NCBI GenBank assembly: GCA_017643395.1
Contig: JAEPNP010000004.1
Coordinates: forward strand, 105,745-169,744
Length of the DNA stretch: 64,000 bases
DNA from: Rhodothermales bacterium
GTDB lineage: Bacteria; Bacteroidota; Rhodothermia; Rhodothermales; UBA10348
Direction of reading: 5' to 3'
Shown here: piece after piece, positions 1 through 9,514 of the stretch
Position numbering within the stretch: the stretch's first letter is position 1
Layout: each line of letters begins with the position of its first letter
Translations under genes and position numbers: made by a program
Notes under the pieces: model-generated
What the model was told of the DNA's origin: nothing
Databases searched by the model: none
What the model saw: the letters and a program-made list of their open reading frames with translations, nothing else

Positions 1-2143
1 TGCCCAGGACCGGCGCGGGTTGTGGCTGCATGCCGTTGCTGGAAAGCACCAAGGGACCCATGGGCCCATCCACGCCTACGGCCAGACCTGTGCCACGGGG
101 ACCCACGAAACCCACCACGGGAGTTGTCGCCTCGGTATAGACGCCCGGGCCGAAGGTCGGGCCCTGGATCACGCCGCCGCCCCCGGTCACCCCGCGAAAT
201 GCCACGCCCCCGTCCACCGGGCCGAACGCCCAGATGGCATTGCCGGCGATGGCTGGCTCTGCGGCACTGAGCCCTTCGAGCCGACCGATCTCCGTGTTGT
301 CCGCAAACAGGGAAAGCACTCCCTGTCGGGCAGACCACGCGAGCAGGCCGTTCAGCCCGACAAAACGCACCACCGAGGGCCCCACAAAGGAGGATTCGGG
401 CGATGGGACCTGCACCGTACCCAGGGGCACCAGTCCACTCTGGGTCGGTCGCGCAAAAGAAACGGTCATCTCACGCCCGGGGGCACTAAACCCGGACAGC
501 TCCACAAACCCCGGTCCGCCATCGTTGGCCGTAGCGGCAGGCTGTGTATCCGGCCCAAACCGGTTCTGGTACAGACTGACCTCGCGTCCGCTGGAGGTGA
601 TGGTGACGACCGGATTGCCTTCGTACCAGAAGTCGAACGGGCTGCCGAGATCGAAACTCGGTCCAAAGAGTCCGCCAACAGGGAATCCGATGTCCTGGGC
701 CCCGTCGGCCTCCTCCAGGTCGACGCCCCGGCGCCCCGCGTCGGCGTTCACACTGTTGTCGGCCAGGTTGGCCGCGATGACGCGCTCGTCGATGTGCCAG
801 ATCAGCGCACCCCCAATCAGCGGCACGTTGTCTTCATCCTTCCCGCCCGGCAGCGCAAAATCGTACTGGTCCACAGACACCACCACGCCGCCGGGAAAGC
901 CGCTTACCGTAGCGCTATTGAAGGTCTCATCGCCATTGGGGAAGCGCACCTCGGAAACGACGCCGTCCTTCCAGACCTGCATGCGCACGCCGTCCTGCTC
1001 CGGGTCGCGATGCCGGTTCTCGACCAGAAAGTACTCGGCGGGGGAAATGCTGGCCCGAGCCTGATCCGAACCCGAAGGGTCCCCGGCATAGCTGAGCCGA
1101 ATCGGGAAGCCAGGCACCATCTCTACAGGGTCGGCCCAGCCCAGGTAGTATTTGGTCCAGGCCGTCGGCTCGGGAGGAAAGAGGCCCGAGAAGGCAAAAA
1201 TTCCCAGGCCGTCCATGAGACCGAACGGACCGATGGCACTCTTGCCGGTCTTCGTGTCGAAGAGATCCGGAACGCCGAGATAGTTGAAGAAACTGGCGGC
1301 GAGCAGCCCGTTGACCGAGAACTCGGCCAGGAAGTTCTCTCCCGCCAGGGCATTGAACCCCTGCCGGGTCTCCGTGCGGGGTACGATGATGCCGTGATTC
1401 ACGGGCACGCCCAGCACACTCGGTCGAGCGCGCGGATCCAGGCGATCCAGGGCGGCCTGGTCAAAGTACAGTGACGGAAGATCCTCCGGGGTTTTGTCCA
1501 GCGTGGTGCCGACCAGTTCCAGGTCCCTTCCAACACCGGCGTGGAGGATCAGGAAGGCCGTATTGTCCGCGCTCAGGGCCGGAAGTCCGGCGAACCAGGC
1601 CGGATCAGCCATGGACCAGGCTTCGGTGGAAAGTCTGGCCAGTTTGGCCAGTTCCGCGTCCGAGTCCGAATCGGGGCCCGTCGGGCTGTAGTCTCCCATG
1701 GTGCCGGAGACACGCACCACGCCCGGCAGCAGCCAGGTATCGACGACAGTCTGGCCGTCCGACACCCGCGCCACGTAGTCTTCCAGGAAGGCGAGGTGGG
1801 CCGAGAAATAGCCCTCGTTGTGCGGCAGGGGATCGATGGACGGGGTCATGCCGTCGGTAAACAGGGGGCCGGCGAAGGTCCCATCGCCTGTTGTGAACCG
1901 CGTGGTGTCCGGCTGAAACTCCACTCGCAGCGCTACCACGTTGTAGTGCGGCCTGGCGAGGCGGCGGAACGTGGTGCCGGCGGCCGCTCCCGCGGCCTCC
2001 ACCCCCGCCGCGGCCCGCAGGCGGGCCGTGTCGGGCTGCAGCCGGGCCTGGCCGGAGGCGCCGGACACAAACGCGGTGCTGCTCGCCAAGGCAAGCAGCA
2101 CCGGGATTGTCAGGCGCCTGAAGAGGGGACGTCGAAGACGCAA
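1..2143 (-). CDS. Secreted M6-peptidase-like protein, T9SS locus (C-terminus beyond window)
   Basis: A minus-strand frame stays open from a TTG at 2143 to the window edge, giving about 714 visible residues. The first 33 residues form a signal peptide (RRPLFRR basic end, then PVLLALASS, then a GASGQA cleavage region). The body resembles immune-inhibitor-A/M6 proteins of Bacteroidota: ILHAGVGRD, a GIIVPRTETR strand, FFNYLGVPDLFD near residue 285, then GPFGLMDGLGIFAFSG and PPEPTAWTKYYLGW. Where active M6 enzymes carry HExxH before GLPDLYD, this protein reads ASFFN (residues 283-287), so both zinc histidines and the glutamate are absent. No ATG lies near the start. TTG was chosen because it sits 5 nt after the porV stop and opens the signal peptide. 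The missing C-terminus would be expected to hold a T9SS sorting domain; this is inference. Confidence 0.72.
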   Translation of the reverse strand, partial: MRLRRPLFRRLTIPVLLALASSTAFVSGASGQARLQPDTARLRAAAGVEAAGAAAGTTFRRLARPHYNVVALRVEFQPDTTRFTTGDGTFAGPLFTDGMTPSIDPLPHNEGYFSAHLAFLEDYVARVSDGQTVVDTWLLPGVVRVSGTMGDYSPTGPDSDSDAELAKLARLSTEAWSMADPAWFAGLPALSADNTAFLILHAGVGRDLELVGTTLDKTPEDLPSLYFDQAALDRLDPRARPSVLGVPVNHGIIVPRTETRQGFNALAGENFLAEFSVNGLLAASFFNYLGVPDLFDTKTGKSAIGPFGLMDGLGIFAFSGLFPPEPTAWTKYYLGWADPVEMVPGFPIRLSYAGDPSGSDQARASISPAEYFLVENRHRDPEQDGVRMQVWKDGVVSEVRFPNGDETFNSATVSGFPGGVVVSVDQYDFALPGGKDEDNVPLIGGALIWHIDERVIAANLADNSVNADAGRRGVDLEEADGAQDIGFPVGGLFGPSFDLGSPFDFWYEGNPVVTITSSGREVSLYQNRFGPDTQPAATANDGGPGFVELSGFSAPGREMTVSFARPTQSGLVPLGTVQVPSPESSFVGPSVVRFVGLNGLLAWSARQGVLSLFADNTEIGRLEGLSAAEPAIAGNAIWAFGPVDGGVAFRGVTGGGGVIQGPTFGPGVYTEATTPVVGFVGPRGTGLAVGVDGPMGPLVLSSNGMQPQPAPVLG

Positions 2144-2148
2144 CGGGC

Positions 2149-3330
2149 CTACCGGCCGAAGTTGATCAGCAGCGAGAACCGCATTGTATTTGCCAGCGGG
2201 GAGTTCTCCTCGAGGGCATAGATGTAGGAGAAGTCGATACCGATGATGTTGTATCGAACGCCGGAGCCCAGCGTCATGAACTTCCGATTCCCGTTGTACG
2301 GGTTCTCGTAGAAGTACCCGCCGCGAATGGCAAACAGGTTGTTGTACCAGTACTCGAGACCGGCACCGATGGTCATCTGGTCGAGAACGCCAAGCGTTTC
2401 CAGTTCGGCCTGCGACTCATTCAGTGCGTTGGTCTGGACCTCGATCGGGCTCCAGGAACTGAAGATGGCCTTGTAGAAGGGATCCGCCTCCCGGCCGGTG
2501 GAATCTGAATCCGAGTAGTGGATGAGGTCCTTGTTGAAGTCCGTCACCAGGGTCAGCGAGTTGTACTCGTCGAAGTCCATGGTGAACGCGTAACCGAGGC
2601 GCAGATTGGTCGGGATGGGGTCCGCTTGATCGTTGTCCGAATACTGGATCTTCGGGCCCATGTTGGCCAGGTTGAAGCCGAGAGACAGCTGACCTTTGGT
2701 GCTGCCCATGTTGAACTTGCGCGTCCTGTAGAGACCTGCGAGGTCGAACGACGTGGATACGCCGGCCTTGGTCTCCTGTGCACCTACCACCTGCCCGGGG
2801 GCGAGGTTGGAGTAGATGAAGCGCAGGCTCGTACCGAGGCCAAATCGCTCGGTGAGCTTCACGCCGTACGACGCGCCCAGCGCCAGGTCATACGACTTGA
2901 ACGTGCCGGTCGGGTTGTTCTGCGCATCACGACCCTCATGCTCCCCAAGGAACAGGTAGGTCAGATGGGCGCCGAACGTGCCCCAACCCGGGACATGATG
3001 TTTGGCGGTCAGGTACTCGTAGAACAGACCGGCATTGAACTCCGGCAGCCAGTTCGAGTGCGTGATCGCGGCTTCGGTGCCTTCCTGGAAGGCAAGTCCG
3101 GCCGGATTCCAGAAAATTGCGCTGGCGTTGTCAGCGAGTGCGACGCCCGCGTTACCCATACCCGCGGCACGGGAGTCAGGCTCGATTTTCAAGAAGACCA
3201 CCGCGGATCCGCCCACCTGGGCAGCAGCGGTGCCGGCAAGAACTCCGGCTGAAAGCACGAGGGCTACAGCAAGCAGCGTCAGGCGCACCGGAAAGGGGCG
3301 TTTGGCTGCTGTATGCTTCAAAAAGGACAT
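2149..3330 (-). CDS. porV: PorV-type T9SS outer membrane shuttle protein
   Basis: The 393-residue product has a signal peptide (residues 1 to about 37, ending TAAAQ) and then a FadL-like beta-barrel typical of PorV/PorQ proteins. Recognisable stretches are KIEPDSRAAGMGNAGVALAD near the mature N-terminus, IFWNPAGLA, and a C-terminal strand ending LLINFGR. In characterised T9SS systems PorV collects cargo proteins bearing the C-terminal sorting domain from the translocon and delivers them to the PorU sortase at the cell surface. The gene lies directly downstream of porU and 5 nt upstream of the M6-like gene, so the three are probably co-transcribed. Length and order match PorV/LptO of Bacteroidota. 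PorQ, a paralogue, is the main alternative, but adjacency to porU favours PorV. Confidence 0.88.
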   Translation of the reverse strand: MSFLKHTAAKRPFPVRLTLLAVALVLSAGVLAGTAAAQVGGSAVVFLKIEPDSRAAGMGNAGVALADNASAIFWNPAGLAFQEGTEAAITHSNWLPEFNAGLFYEYLTAKHHVPGWGTFGAHLTYLFLGEHEGRDAQNNPTGTFKSYDLALGASYGVKLTERFGLGTSLRFIYSNLAPGQVVGAQETKAGVSTSFDLAGLYRTRKFNMGSTKGQLSLGFNLANMGPKIQYSDNDQADPIPTNLRLGYAFTMDFDEYNSLTLVTDFNKDLIHYSDSDSTGREADPFYKAIFSSWSPIEVQTNALNESQAELETLGVLDQMTIGAGLEYWYNNLFAIRGGYFYENPYNGNRKFMTLGSGVRYNIIGIDFSYIYALEENSPLANTMRFSLLINFGR

Positions 3331-3363
3331 GTCGTTCGGATCGACTGGTTGTTCACGTGGCCG

Positions 3364-3381
3364 AGGCGATCAGGGTCGCCT
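3364..3381 (-). other. Hairpin in the porU-porV spacer
   Basis: The 83-nt spacer between porU and porV contains a perfect 6-bp inverted repeat, AGGCGA and TCGCCT, separated by six bases. No T-tract follows on the minus strand, so it is more likely an RNA stability or processing element within the operon than a terminator. This is a sequence observation only. Confidence 0.35.
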
Positions 3382-3413
3382 GTTCGTATCAAGCTCGATG
3401 CGTTTCCTCTCTC

Positions 3414-6400
3414 TTAGCGAATTACGGCCAGTTTCTCGACGACTTCGGAGGTCTGGGTCGTTCCGTCGGGTTGATCCACTTCCACGCGTAACTGGTAGAG
3501 GTAGATCCCCGTCGCAATGCGATCCAGGTCGTCGTCCATTCCGTCCCACAAGATCTGTACCGGTCCCGAGTTGAGAACACCGCCCGGCAAGGCGGTTTCT
3601 TCGGCGATTGTCTTGATGGGCGTACCGTTCAGGGTAAAAATCCGAACCCGAACCCGAGCAGGCGTGCCTGGCGCCTGGTTGTGTTCAAACACAAACCGCG
3701 TACGGCGGCTCATGGGGTTGGGATAGTTATACACGTTGGCGAGGCGCAGTACCTCATCCTGCCGAACCACAAAGTCGAGTTCGGCCGTTGCGGAATTGTT
3801 GAGTACGTCCCAGGCACGCACTGAAAGGCGGCCCGGACCTTCGCCCTCAAGCTCGAGCGGCCAGCGGATCTCGCCCTCCTGGTACGAATCCGGAGCACTC
3901 TCAAATGCCGCGCTGATGTCTTCGGCACCGGACTCGTCTCCGTTGACGACCAGCAGTACTTCGTGCCCTACTCCGGCCCCGACGGTATTGATGCCGCTTT
4001 CGTCGTAGAGCCTGACGATCAGTTCGGTGTCTGCCGGCGTCGTGGAGCCGGCCGTAAACGTCGTGTCGTTCAGGAACAGGCGCATGGAAGGCCCGGCCGC
4101 GTCATTTGGCGGGTTGTCCGATGTGCCCCCGACCAGCAGGCGCTCCGTAAAGCCGATGCCGTGTTCGGTGGCCGACCGCGCGTAGGTGGAAATGCGACCG
4201 GCAAGATTGCTGTACGAGATGTCCTTCGGCACCACAAACGTGGCGCTCCATCGGCCTTGCGTGGCAGTCACCTGACCGCGCCAGATCAGGTCCTCGCGGA
4301 TCTCGTAGTACGGGCGCGGCATGCGGCGCTGCTTGACGAGCGGCACGTTGCGTTCGGCATCGAACACCGTTACCTGCACTAAACCGTCAAACGTGGGGTC
4401 CGGCGCGCCGAAAGCGTCGAGCACCGACCCTTCCACGGTCACCCGGTCCAGAGCGCGCAGACGCCCGTCGGTTGTGGCCAGCTCCGTACCGTTCAGTCGC
4501 TCCACAGCCACCTGCCGCGTCGGCAGGCCCAGGCGCATGGAGGGGTCACCAAGCAGGTTGAACTTGCGGCTGTTGCCCTGGAGGCCGACCGGCGTGTTCT
4601 TGGTCAGCTGGAGCGCATCGCCCAGTCGCCTCGGCAGTCCATCCTCGGCCTCTCGGAAGAGTTCGATGTTGAGGGCGCGGTTCAGGCCCGCGTTCAGCGA
4701 TGTGGTATCTCCGCTGGTGTAGACCAGGCGCACCGTGGTAAGCAGCGCCACGGCGCCACCCTCAGGATTCAGCAGCAGCGCCTCAGCCCCTGACTGGTCG
4801 TTCTGCAAGTCCCACCAACCAAACGAGCACGTGGCGGTCACGAAAACGGCCAGCTTGTCCTTGTTGGTCAGGGCGATTGCGTCTTCCTTGGTGAAGATCT
4901 CTTCCTGCGCCAGGCCCTCCGGCCCGCCGTGGCCACTGTAGTTGAACAGGAGCGTGCCGCGGTTGAGCGCAGCGTTGATCTCCTCCTTGGCGTCCGGAAT
5001 CCGGAAACCATTCAGAAAGACGCGGTCGAAGCTCTCCGCATACACCTTGCGCACGTTGATCTCTGGATAGAGCCCCCCGCGAATGAGTTCGGCTACCTGA
5101 TCCACGTTCTGCACGTGCAGGTCGGCATCGTCCTGCTGACCAGTCTGTCCGGTCGGTCCGTCATCTGCCACGAATACGTACTCAGTGCGCCAGGATCCGA
5201 ACGTTTCCGGGGACTCATAGCGGCGGATTTTGTCAACCAGCATGCGGGCTTCGGCCAGCGATTGCGCCGGCAGTCGACCCACGCCGATGTCCACGCGCTC
5301 GAACGACGAGGCGAAGTACGTGGTGTATCGCCAGATCCCCTCGTTCGGCGACAGCAGGCCGAAGTAGTCGTCACTGGAGTATGTGGCGTCCGTATTCAAC
5401 GACTCCTCCGTCTCAAACGGGAAGACCCAGTTCTCCAGCGACCCCTCACGGGTCGCCAGACCACGGAAGTCGTAGTGTCCGTCACCAAACAGCAGGCCGT
5501 AGCGCAGCGTCTGGTCCTCGGTTGGTCCGCGGTCATACAGGAAACGGAAATAGTCCCGCACCGCCCGCATGTCCGGGATGCCTCCGGAAAACTCGTTGTA
5601 AATGTGGGCCGTCTGAGCAACGACCACCTCCAGCCCGTCCGCACGACGCATCTCCGCCAGCTCTTCGGCCGCCTCGAGGAATTCGGGAGGGGTCACGATG
5701 GCCAGGCCCGGGAATCCGGTAAGTCCGTGCAGATTCTGATTGGGCACGCCGGCGATCAGTTCGGCCTGCAGTGGACGCGCCGCGGACTCCACAAACGCGA
5801 CCAATTCGCGTGGCCGCTCGCCCTCGGACCGATCGATGCGCACGTGGTTGACGCCCACAAAATCCTCCTGGCCGAGCTCTCGGATAAGGCGGGGATCGGT
5901 CACATCCCAGATGAACGGACGACCCGAAAAGCCCGAGAACTCCAGCACATGGGGCCCGGTGACATCGTCCGGTGCGGCGACTCGCAGGTAGCCGGTGCTG
6001 CCATCGAGCGCCTGCGGATAGAACGCCTGCACGTAGTCAATGGCGGCCTGCGGCTCGTTGATCTGATCCAACAGGCGCACCGTCAGGTCCAGAGCCCTCC
6101 CGGCTGACAGCGAGTGCGTGAACGTAGTCGTGGCCGGCGAAGCGGCGGGCTGCTCCGAGCGGTCCACAATAATGGAGGGAGCCAGCTGCTGCGCGATGAC
6201 CTGGCCCCCGGACTCATAGTTGAGCATCGCTCGCGGATTGGACGCTATCGCCGAGCGTGCGCGATACACGACCTCTCCCGCTTGCAGGCCCGGAGGCGTC
6301 ACGTTGTCCAGCAGCCGACGGGTCCCCTGCGCCCGAATGGCGTTGCTCATCCAGTCAGAACCGGATTCGTGGTCCCTGCTCCAGATCTGCTCCTCAAAAT

Positions 6401-7610
6401 CGACGACGTGACGACCCGTGACTGAGGAAAGCACCGGCATGTTGCCGGCGGATACGAACGGAGCCGTGCTGATGCGGGCACCAGGACCGGAGCCGACTTT
6501 CAGGAAATAGGCATTCTCGACAGAGTATGGATGCACCGTGTGCTGCCATCCGGAGGCATCCCAGGACCAGGAAATCGGACCGGCGGCATAAAACAGGAGC
6601 ACATCGCCCGAATCGAACCGGCCGTCCCCTCCGCCGCGCACCAGTACCGGATTTTCGGCCAGATCCGCAATGCGGGGATCGCTGTTCAGGGCCGGCACCG
6701 GTGCGCCTCCATTGCCGAAGATCTGCAGGTTGTTCGGCTCGATCTGATCCGGGTTGAGTCCGATCGCCGAAAGCAGGGCACGATCGATGCGGTAGATGCC
6801 CTCCTCCGTGATCGGGATGCGATAGACCGTGCCATCGGCCAGTACGCTGCGGGTGATCTGCAGATGAGGATTCGAGATGCCGCCCGTGACCCGCGCGGAC
6901 GGTTGCTGCACGCCCGTTACGCGAATGGCGAGCGAATGGTAGCGACGTACGGTTCCGGTGCCAGGGTCATAGGTCGCGGCCGGTCCGATCACGGACGCCA
7001 CGGCACGCTTGCGATACATGCCCGGGGCCTCGACACGCGCTTCGGTGGAAGGACCTGCAAGAGCCTCGGGGCCCGCAGGGAGCCGGATCTCGTCGAATCC
7101 CGCTCCGGTCACGCGCACGGATGGCGGCGTCAGCGACGGCAGATCCACGAGCTCCGTGACCTCCAGCATGCCCCCGGCGATGCGCGCCAGATCATGCCGT
7201 CCCATCACCTGGACCTCGAGCGAATCCACCGTCTCGCGCAGCGTGCGCGGCCAGGTCATGGAAAACCGCACCTCCAGTTCGGAATCCGACAGCCAGACCA
7301 CTTCCGACGAGGCCTGCTGGGCCTGCGCCGGAATCGGGGCCATGGCCCACAGGGCTACCAGAAAAAAAACGGCCGTACGCAGCACGAGACGGATCGGGAG
7401 GTTGAGGTCCAGACGTAGTTCGGCGGGCTTCCGGAGACCCGGGCTGCCGAAATTCGTATCCGTTCGTGCTATAGGCTGCTGGTTCGTAGCGATGACGCTG
7501 GCGGGCATCAGATAATACGCGCGATTCCTGCTGGTTCGGGATTCAACGCGGCCGGTTCTAGCAGAGGCTGCGCGGTTGGTTCCTCCGTTCAGGCGAACGG
7601 ATGCGCTCAT
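3414..7610 (-). CDS. porU: T9SS sortase PorU, C25 (gingipain-like) cysteine peptidase
   Basis: The 1398-residue surface sortase cleaves the C-terminal sorting domain of T9SS cargo and joins the cargo to an anchor. The peptidase C25 fold is clear: the catalytic histidine lies in NYSGHGG (His894) and the cysteine in TATCSFG (Cys928), 34 residues apart as in gingipains. A C-terminal Ig/FlgD-like module follows (NVYNYPNPMSRRTRF ... GIYLYQLRVEV). The ATG at 7610 overlaps the upstream stop as ATGA, but the signal peptide (RLVLRTAVFFLVALWAMAP ... AQAQ) begins only near residue 68. ATG at 7508 or an internal GTG could therefore be the true start. The gene lies upstream of porV in what looks like one transcript with sensor genes, a context that suggests regulated secretion. 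Confidence 0.9.
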   Translation of the reverse strand: MSASVRLNGGTNRAASARTGRVESRTSRNRAYYLMPASVIATNQQPIARTDTNFGSPGLRKPAELRLDLNLPIRLVLRTAVFFLVALWAMAPIPAQAQQASSEVVWLSDSELEVRFSMTWPRTLRETVDSLEVQVMGRHDLARIAGGMLEVTELVDLPSLTPPSVRVTGAGFDEIRLPAGPEALAGPSTEARVEAPGMYRKRAVASVIGPAATYDPGTGTVRRYHSLAIRVTGVQQPSARVTGGISNPHLQITRSVLADGTVYRIPITEEGIYRIDRALLSAIGLNPDQIEPNNLQIFGNGGAPVPALNSDPRIADLAENPVLVRGGGDGRFDSGDVLLFYAAGPISWSWDASGWQHTVHPYSVENAYFLKVGSGPGARISTAPFVSAGNMPVLSSVTGRHVVDFEEQIWSRDHESGSDWMSNAIRAQGTRRLLDNVTPPGLQAGEVVYRARSAIASNPRAMLNYESGGQVIAQQLAPSIIVDRSEQPAASPATTTFTHSLSAGRALDLTVRLLDQINEPQAAIDYVQAFYPQALDGSTGYLRVAAPDDVTGPHVLEFSGFSGRPFIWDVTDPRLIRELGQEDFVGVNHVRIDRSEGERPRELVAFVESAARPLQAELIAGVPNQNLHGLTGFPGLAIVTPPEFLEAAEELAEMRRADGLEVVVAQTAHIYNEFSGGIPDMRAVRDYFRFLYDRGPTEDQTLRYGLLFGDGHYDFRGLATREGSLENWVFPFETEESLNTDATYSSDDYFGLLSPNEGIWRYTTYFASSFERVDIGVGRLPAQSLAEARMLVDKIRRYESPETFGSWRTEYVFVADDGPTGQTGQQDDADLHVQNVDQVAELIRGGLYPEINVRKVYAESFDRVFLNGFRIPDAKEEINAALNRGTLLFNYSGHGGPEGLAQEEIFTKEDAIALTNKDKLAVFVTATCSFGWWDLQNDQSGAEALLLNPEGGAVALLTTVRLVYTSGDTTSLNAGLNRALNIELFREAEDGLPRRLGDALQLTKNTPVGLQGNSRKFNLLGDPSMRLGLPTRQVAVERLNGTELATTDGRLRALDRVTVEGSVLDAFGAPDPTFDGLVQVTVFDAERNVPLVKQRRMPRPYYEIREDLIWRGQVTATQGRWSATFVVPKDISYSNLAGRISTYARSATEHGIGFTERLLVGGTSDNPPNDAAGPSMRLFLNDTTFTAGSTTPADTELIVRLYDESGINTVGAGVGHEVLLVVNGDESGAEDISAAFESAPDSYQEGEIRWPLELEGEGPGRLSVRAWDVLNNSATAELDFVVRQDEVLRLANVYNYPNPMSRRTRFVFEHNQAPGTPARVRVRIFTLNGTPIKTIAEETALPGGVLNSGPVQILWDGMDDDLDRIATGIYLYQLRVEVDQPDGTTQTSEVVEKLAVIR

Positions 7611-7864
7611 TCAGGGCCGTTCTCCAATCGCTCGTCGATCAGTCGGCGGATGGTCATCAAATGCTGCATGGGCTGATGAAATCCGGCCAATGCTGCGTGG
7701 GCGTCGTCGATGGAGTCCAGCAGTTCCTCGGGCGGTGCTCCGGCCTTGCGGAGCTCGGCGATGAGCTCGAGGTTTCCCTGCACGATGGCGAGCGGATTGC
7801 TGATGTCGTGGTATGCGCGGCCCAGTTCGGCTTTCACGCGGCGCAGGAATTCGGAGTCAGTCAC
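7607..7864 (-). CDS. Stand-alone histidine-kinase DHp (HisKA-like) protein
   Basis: This GTG-started product has only 85 residues. Its core reads YHDISNPLAIVQGNLELI, with His19 followed by an acidic residue and an N-P-L turn as in the H-box of HisKA dimerisation/phosphotransfer domains. A second amphipathic helix (DDAHAALAGFHQPMQHLMTI) would complete a DHp hairpin. No HATPase domain follows: the frame stops, and the next gene is porU, overlapping by ATGA. The gene lies 20 nt after a PAS sensor that itself lacks a kinase core, so the two may form a split sensor. It could instead act as a phosphotransfer or dimerisation module. Function is inferred from motif and context. Confidence 0.7.
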   Translation of the reverse strand: MTDSEFLRRVKAELGRAYHDISNPLAIVQGNLELIAELRKAGAPPEELLDSIDDAHAALAGFHQPMQHLMTIRRLIDERLENGPE

Positions 7865-7884
7865 GGATCAGGTGTTCGTTGCCG

Positions 7885-9501
7885 TCAATCTACGTGCAAG
7901 CCTTCGTCCGTTTCCGTCTCCTCCCCGGTTTCACTCGGCTGCGTTTCTGCCGTCCGGTTGCGAAACAGATACCGTCGGCGTGCGAGCGATACGCGGCGCG
8001 CCGGCCGGTCTGGATCAGGCATGGGCGAGGCGATACCAAACAGGGCTCCGCCGACCACGCGGCCCTGGTGACGCAGTTCGCGTGCTGTCCAACGCACGCG
8101 ATATACGCTCCCTTCGGCGGAAGCGCACTCTATCTCCAGGGGCTCCAGCTCGGGACGCGCATCCATCCAATCGTGGAACGCCTCCTGCGCCGAGGCCGTC
8201 GAGAACAGATGATCCACGGCCGATCTGAGATCCGGCACCTCATCGAGGCCCGCGCGACAGAAGCGCTCGGCAGCTGCGTTCCAGACCAGGGTCCGGGTAT
8301 TGCCGTCGAAGGCGATGATAATCTCCTGGGCGCCCTGCAGCAGTTGCTGTTCCAACCCCTCCGCCTCGCGATCGATGGCCGTCGAATCTCCGGCGTCGTT
8401 GACGGCCTCGATGTGCGCCATGTAGGCGGGCACACCACGGAACGCTACCGCGCGGATCGAGGCCCGCATGGCAGGACGCTCGCCGTCTGCCTCGCTGACA
8501 GGCAAGTTGTCGAAGGTGACACCACGGGTCCGGGACTTCTCGGCAGCCGTGTGAACGCGGGCCAGCGGGAGTTCCGGCAGCAGGTCCTCGACGGAGCGCC
8601 CCACCTGCGACTCGGGACCAAGGCGCTGCCTGAGCAGGGGTCCGGCATACAGCAGCGCACCGTCATAGGAGGCCAGGTAGGCAATTCCGGGCAGCAGTTC
8701 CACGGCAAGGCTGAATCGGCTCTCGGCCTCGTTGGCGCGGATGGCTCGCTCCTGCATGCGCTCGACGAGCTGCAGCACCATGCCTGCGGGCCCAAACCCG
8801 TCCATGGCGGGCCGCAGCCGCGCCAGGGATGCGGGCGCGGAGACTTCACCCCGCAGCGCCCGGCTGGCCACGAGATCGGAGACATCGAGCGCTCTGCCCA
8901 CCGTTCGGCGAATCACCGCTATCACGGTGCCGGCCACGATCAGCCAGATCGTGAGACTGAAGAGCAGCAGCGCGGCAATGCGGGCCGTTGCAGAAAAAAT
9001 GGGACTGTCCAGATCGGCGATGGCCATGGCCCACGCCCCACGCTCGATGTCGTGGTAGGCCACCTGAACATACCTGCGCCCGCCCCAGGTCTGGCTACGC
9101 CTGACACGTCGCTGATCCGTCGGCAAGTCTTGCCACCAGATGTCGTCCACCAGGCCGTTTACTTCCGCCCCCCGGTTGGACGCCAGGATGCGACCTGTGG
9201 CCGAGACAATCCACAGCCGGTCGGCCTCCACCCACTCTGCCGTGCGCGTGAGCACGCCGCTGGCTGGAGGCTCGGACATGGCCAGCGCCTGCACCATGCC
9301 GTCCATACGGTCATAGGCCAGCTCGCCGGCGGTTCTGTTGGCCAGAATGACCAGGTAAACGGTCACCAGTATCTGGATGACCGACAGGGGAATCAGGAGG
9401 GCGCGAACGAGTCTGGAGGAGGGGCGGTTCAGCAGTCGGGTGAGACGAGACACAGGCCTTGGGGACTTCGATGGCGGGGGTGTCCTTCTCCGATCAAACA
9501 C
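7885..9501 (-). CDS. Membrane-bound PAS sensor protein without kinase domain
   Basis: From a GTG at 9501 the product has 538 residues. A first membrane helix (about 34-53, IPLSVIQILVTVYLVIL) is followed by an extracytoplasmic region of about 120 residues with Cache-like character (DRLWIVSATGRILASN ... WAMAIADLDSP) and a second helix (about 175-197, LLLFSLTIWLIVAGTVIAVI). A HAMP-like linker and two PAS-like domains follow; the second has EIIIAFDGNTRTLVWNAAAE. The C-terminus is basic then acidic and has no H-box, HATPase, GGDEF or HTH. The DHp-like protein just downstream could supply the phosphorylatable histidine. An ATG at 9558 would extend the protein by 19 residues into the preceding gene, so GTG at 9501 or 9453 is preferred. 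The ligand is unknown. Confidence 0.75.
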   Translation of the reverse strand: MFDRRRTPPPSKSPRPVSRLTRLLNRPSSRLVRALLIPLSVIQILVTVYLVILANRTAGELAYDRMDGMVQALAMSEPPASGVLTRTAEWVEADRLWIVSATGRILASNRGAEVNGLVDDIWWQDLPTDQRRVRRSQTWGGRRYVQVAYHDIERGAWAMAIADLDSPIFSATARIAALLLFSLTIWLIVAGTVIAVIRRTVGRALDVSDLVASRALRGEVSAPASLARLRPAMDGFGPAGMVLQLVERMQERAIRANEAESRFSLAVELLPGIAYLASYDGALLYAGPLLRQRLGPESQVGRSVEDLLPELPLARVHTAAEKSRTRGVTFDNLPVSEADGERPAMRASIRAVAFRGVPAYMAHIEAVNDAGDSTAIDREAEGLEQQLLQGAQEIIIAFDGNTRTLVWNAAAERFCRAGLDEVPDLRSAVDHLFSTASAQEAFHDWMDARPELEPLEIECASAEGSVYRVRWTARELRHQGRVVGGALFGIASPMPDPDRPARRVSLARRRYLFRNRTAETQPSETGEETETDEGLHVD

Positions 9502-9514
9502 TATGCCGCCGGGC

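Noticed and set aside
20..1474. 484-codon plus-strand frame at the window start
   Set aside because: It is the complement of the M6-like gene, has no hydrophobic or motif structure, and codon bias follows the minus-strand gene.
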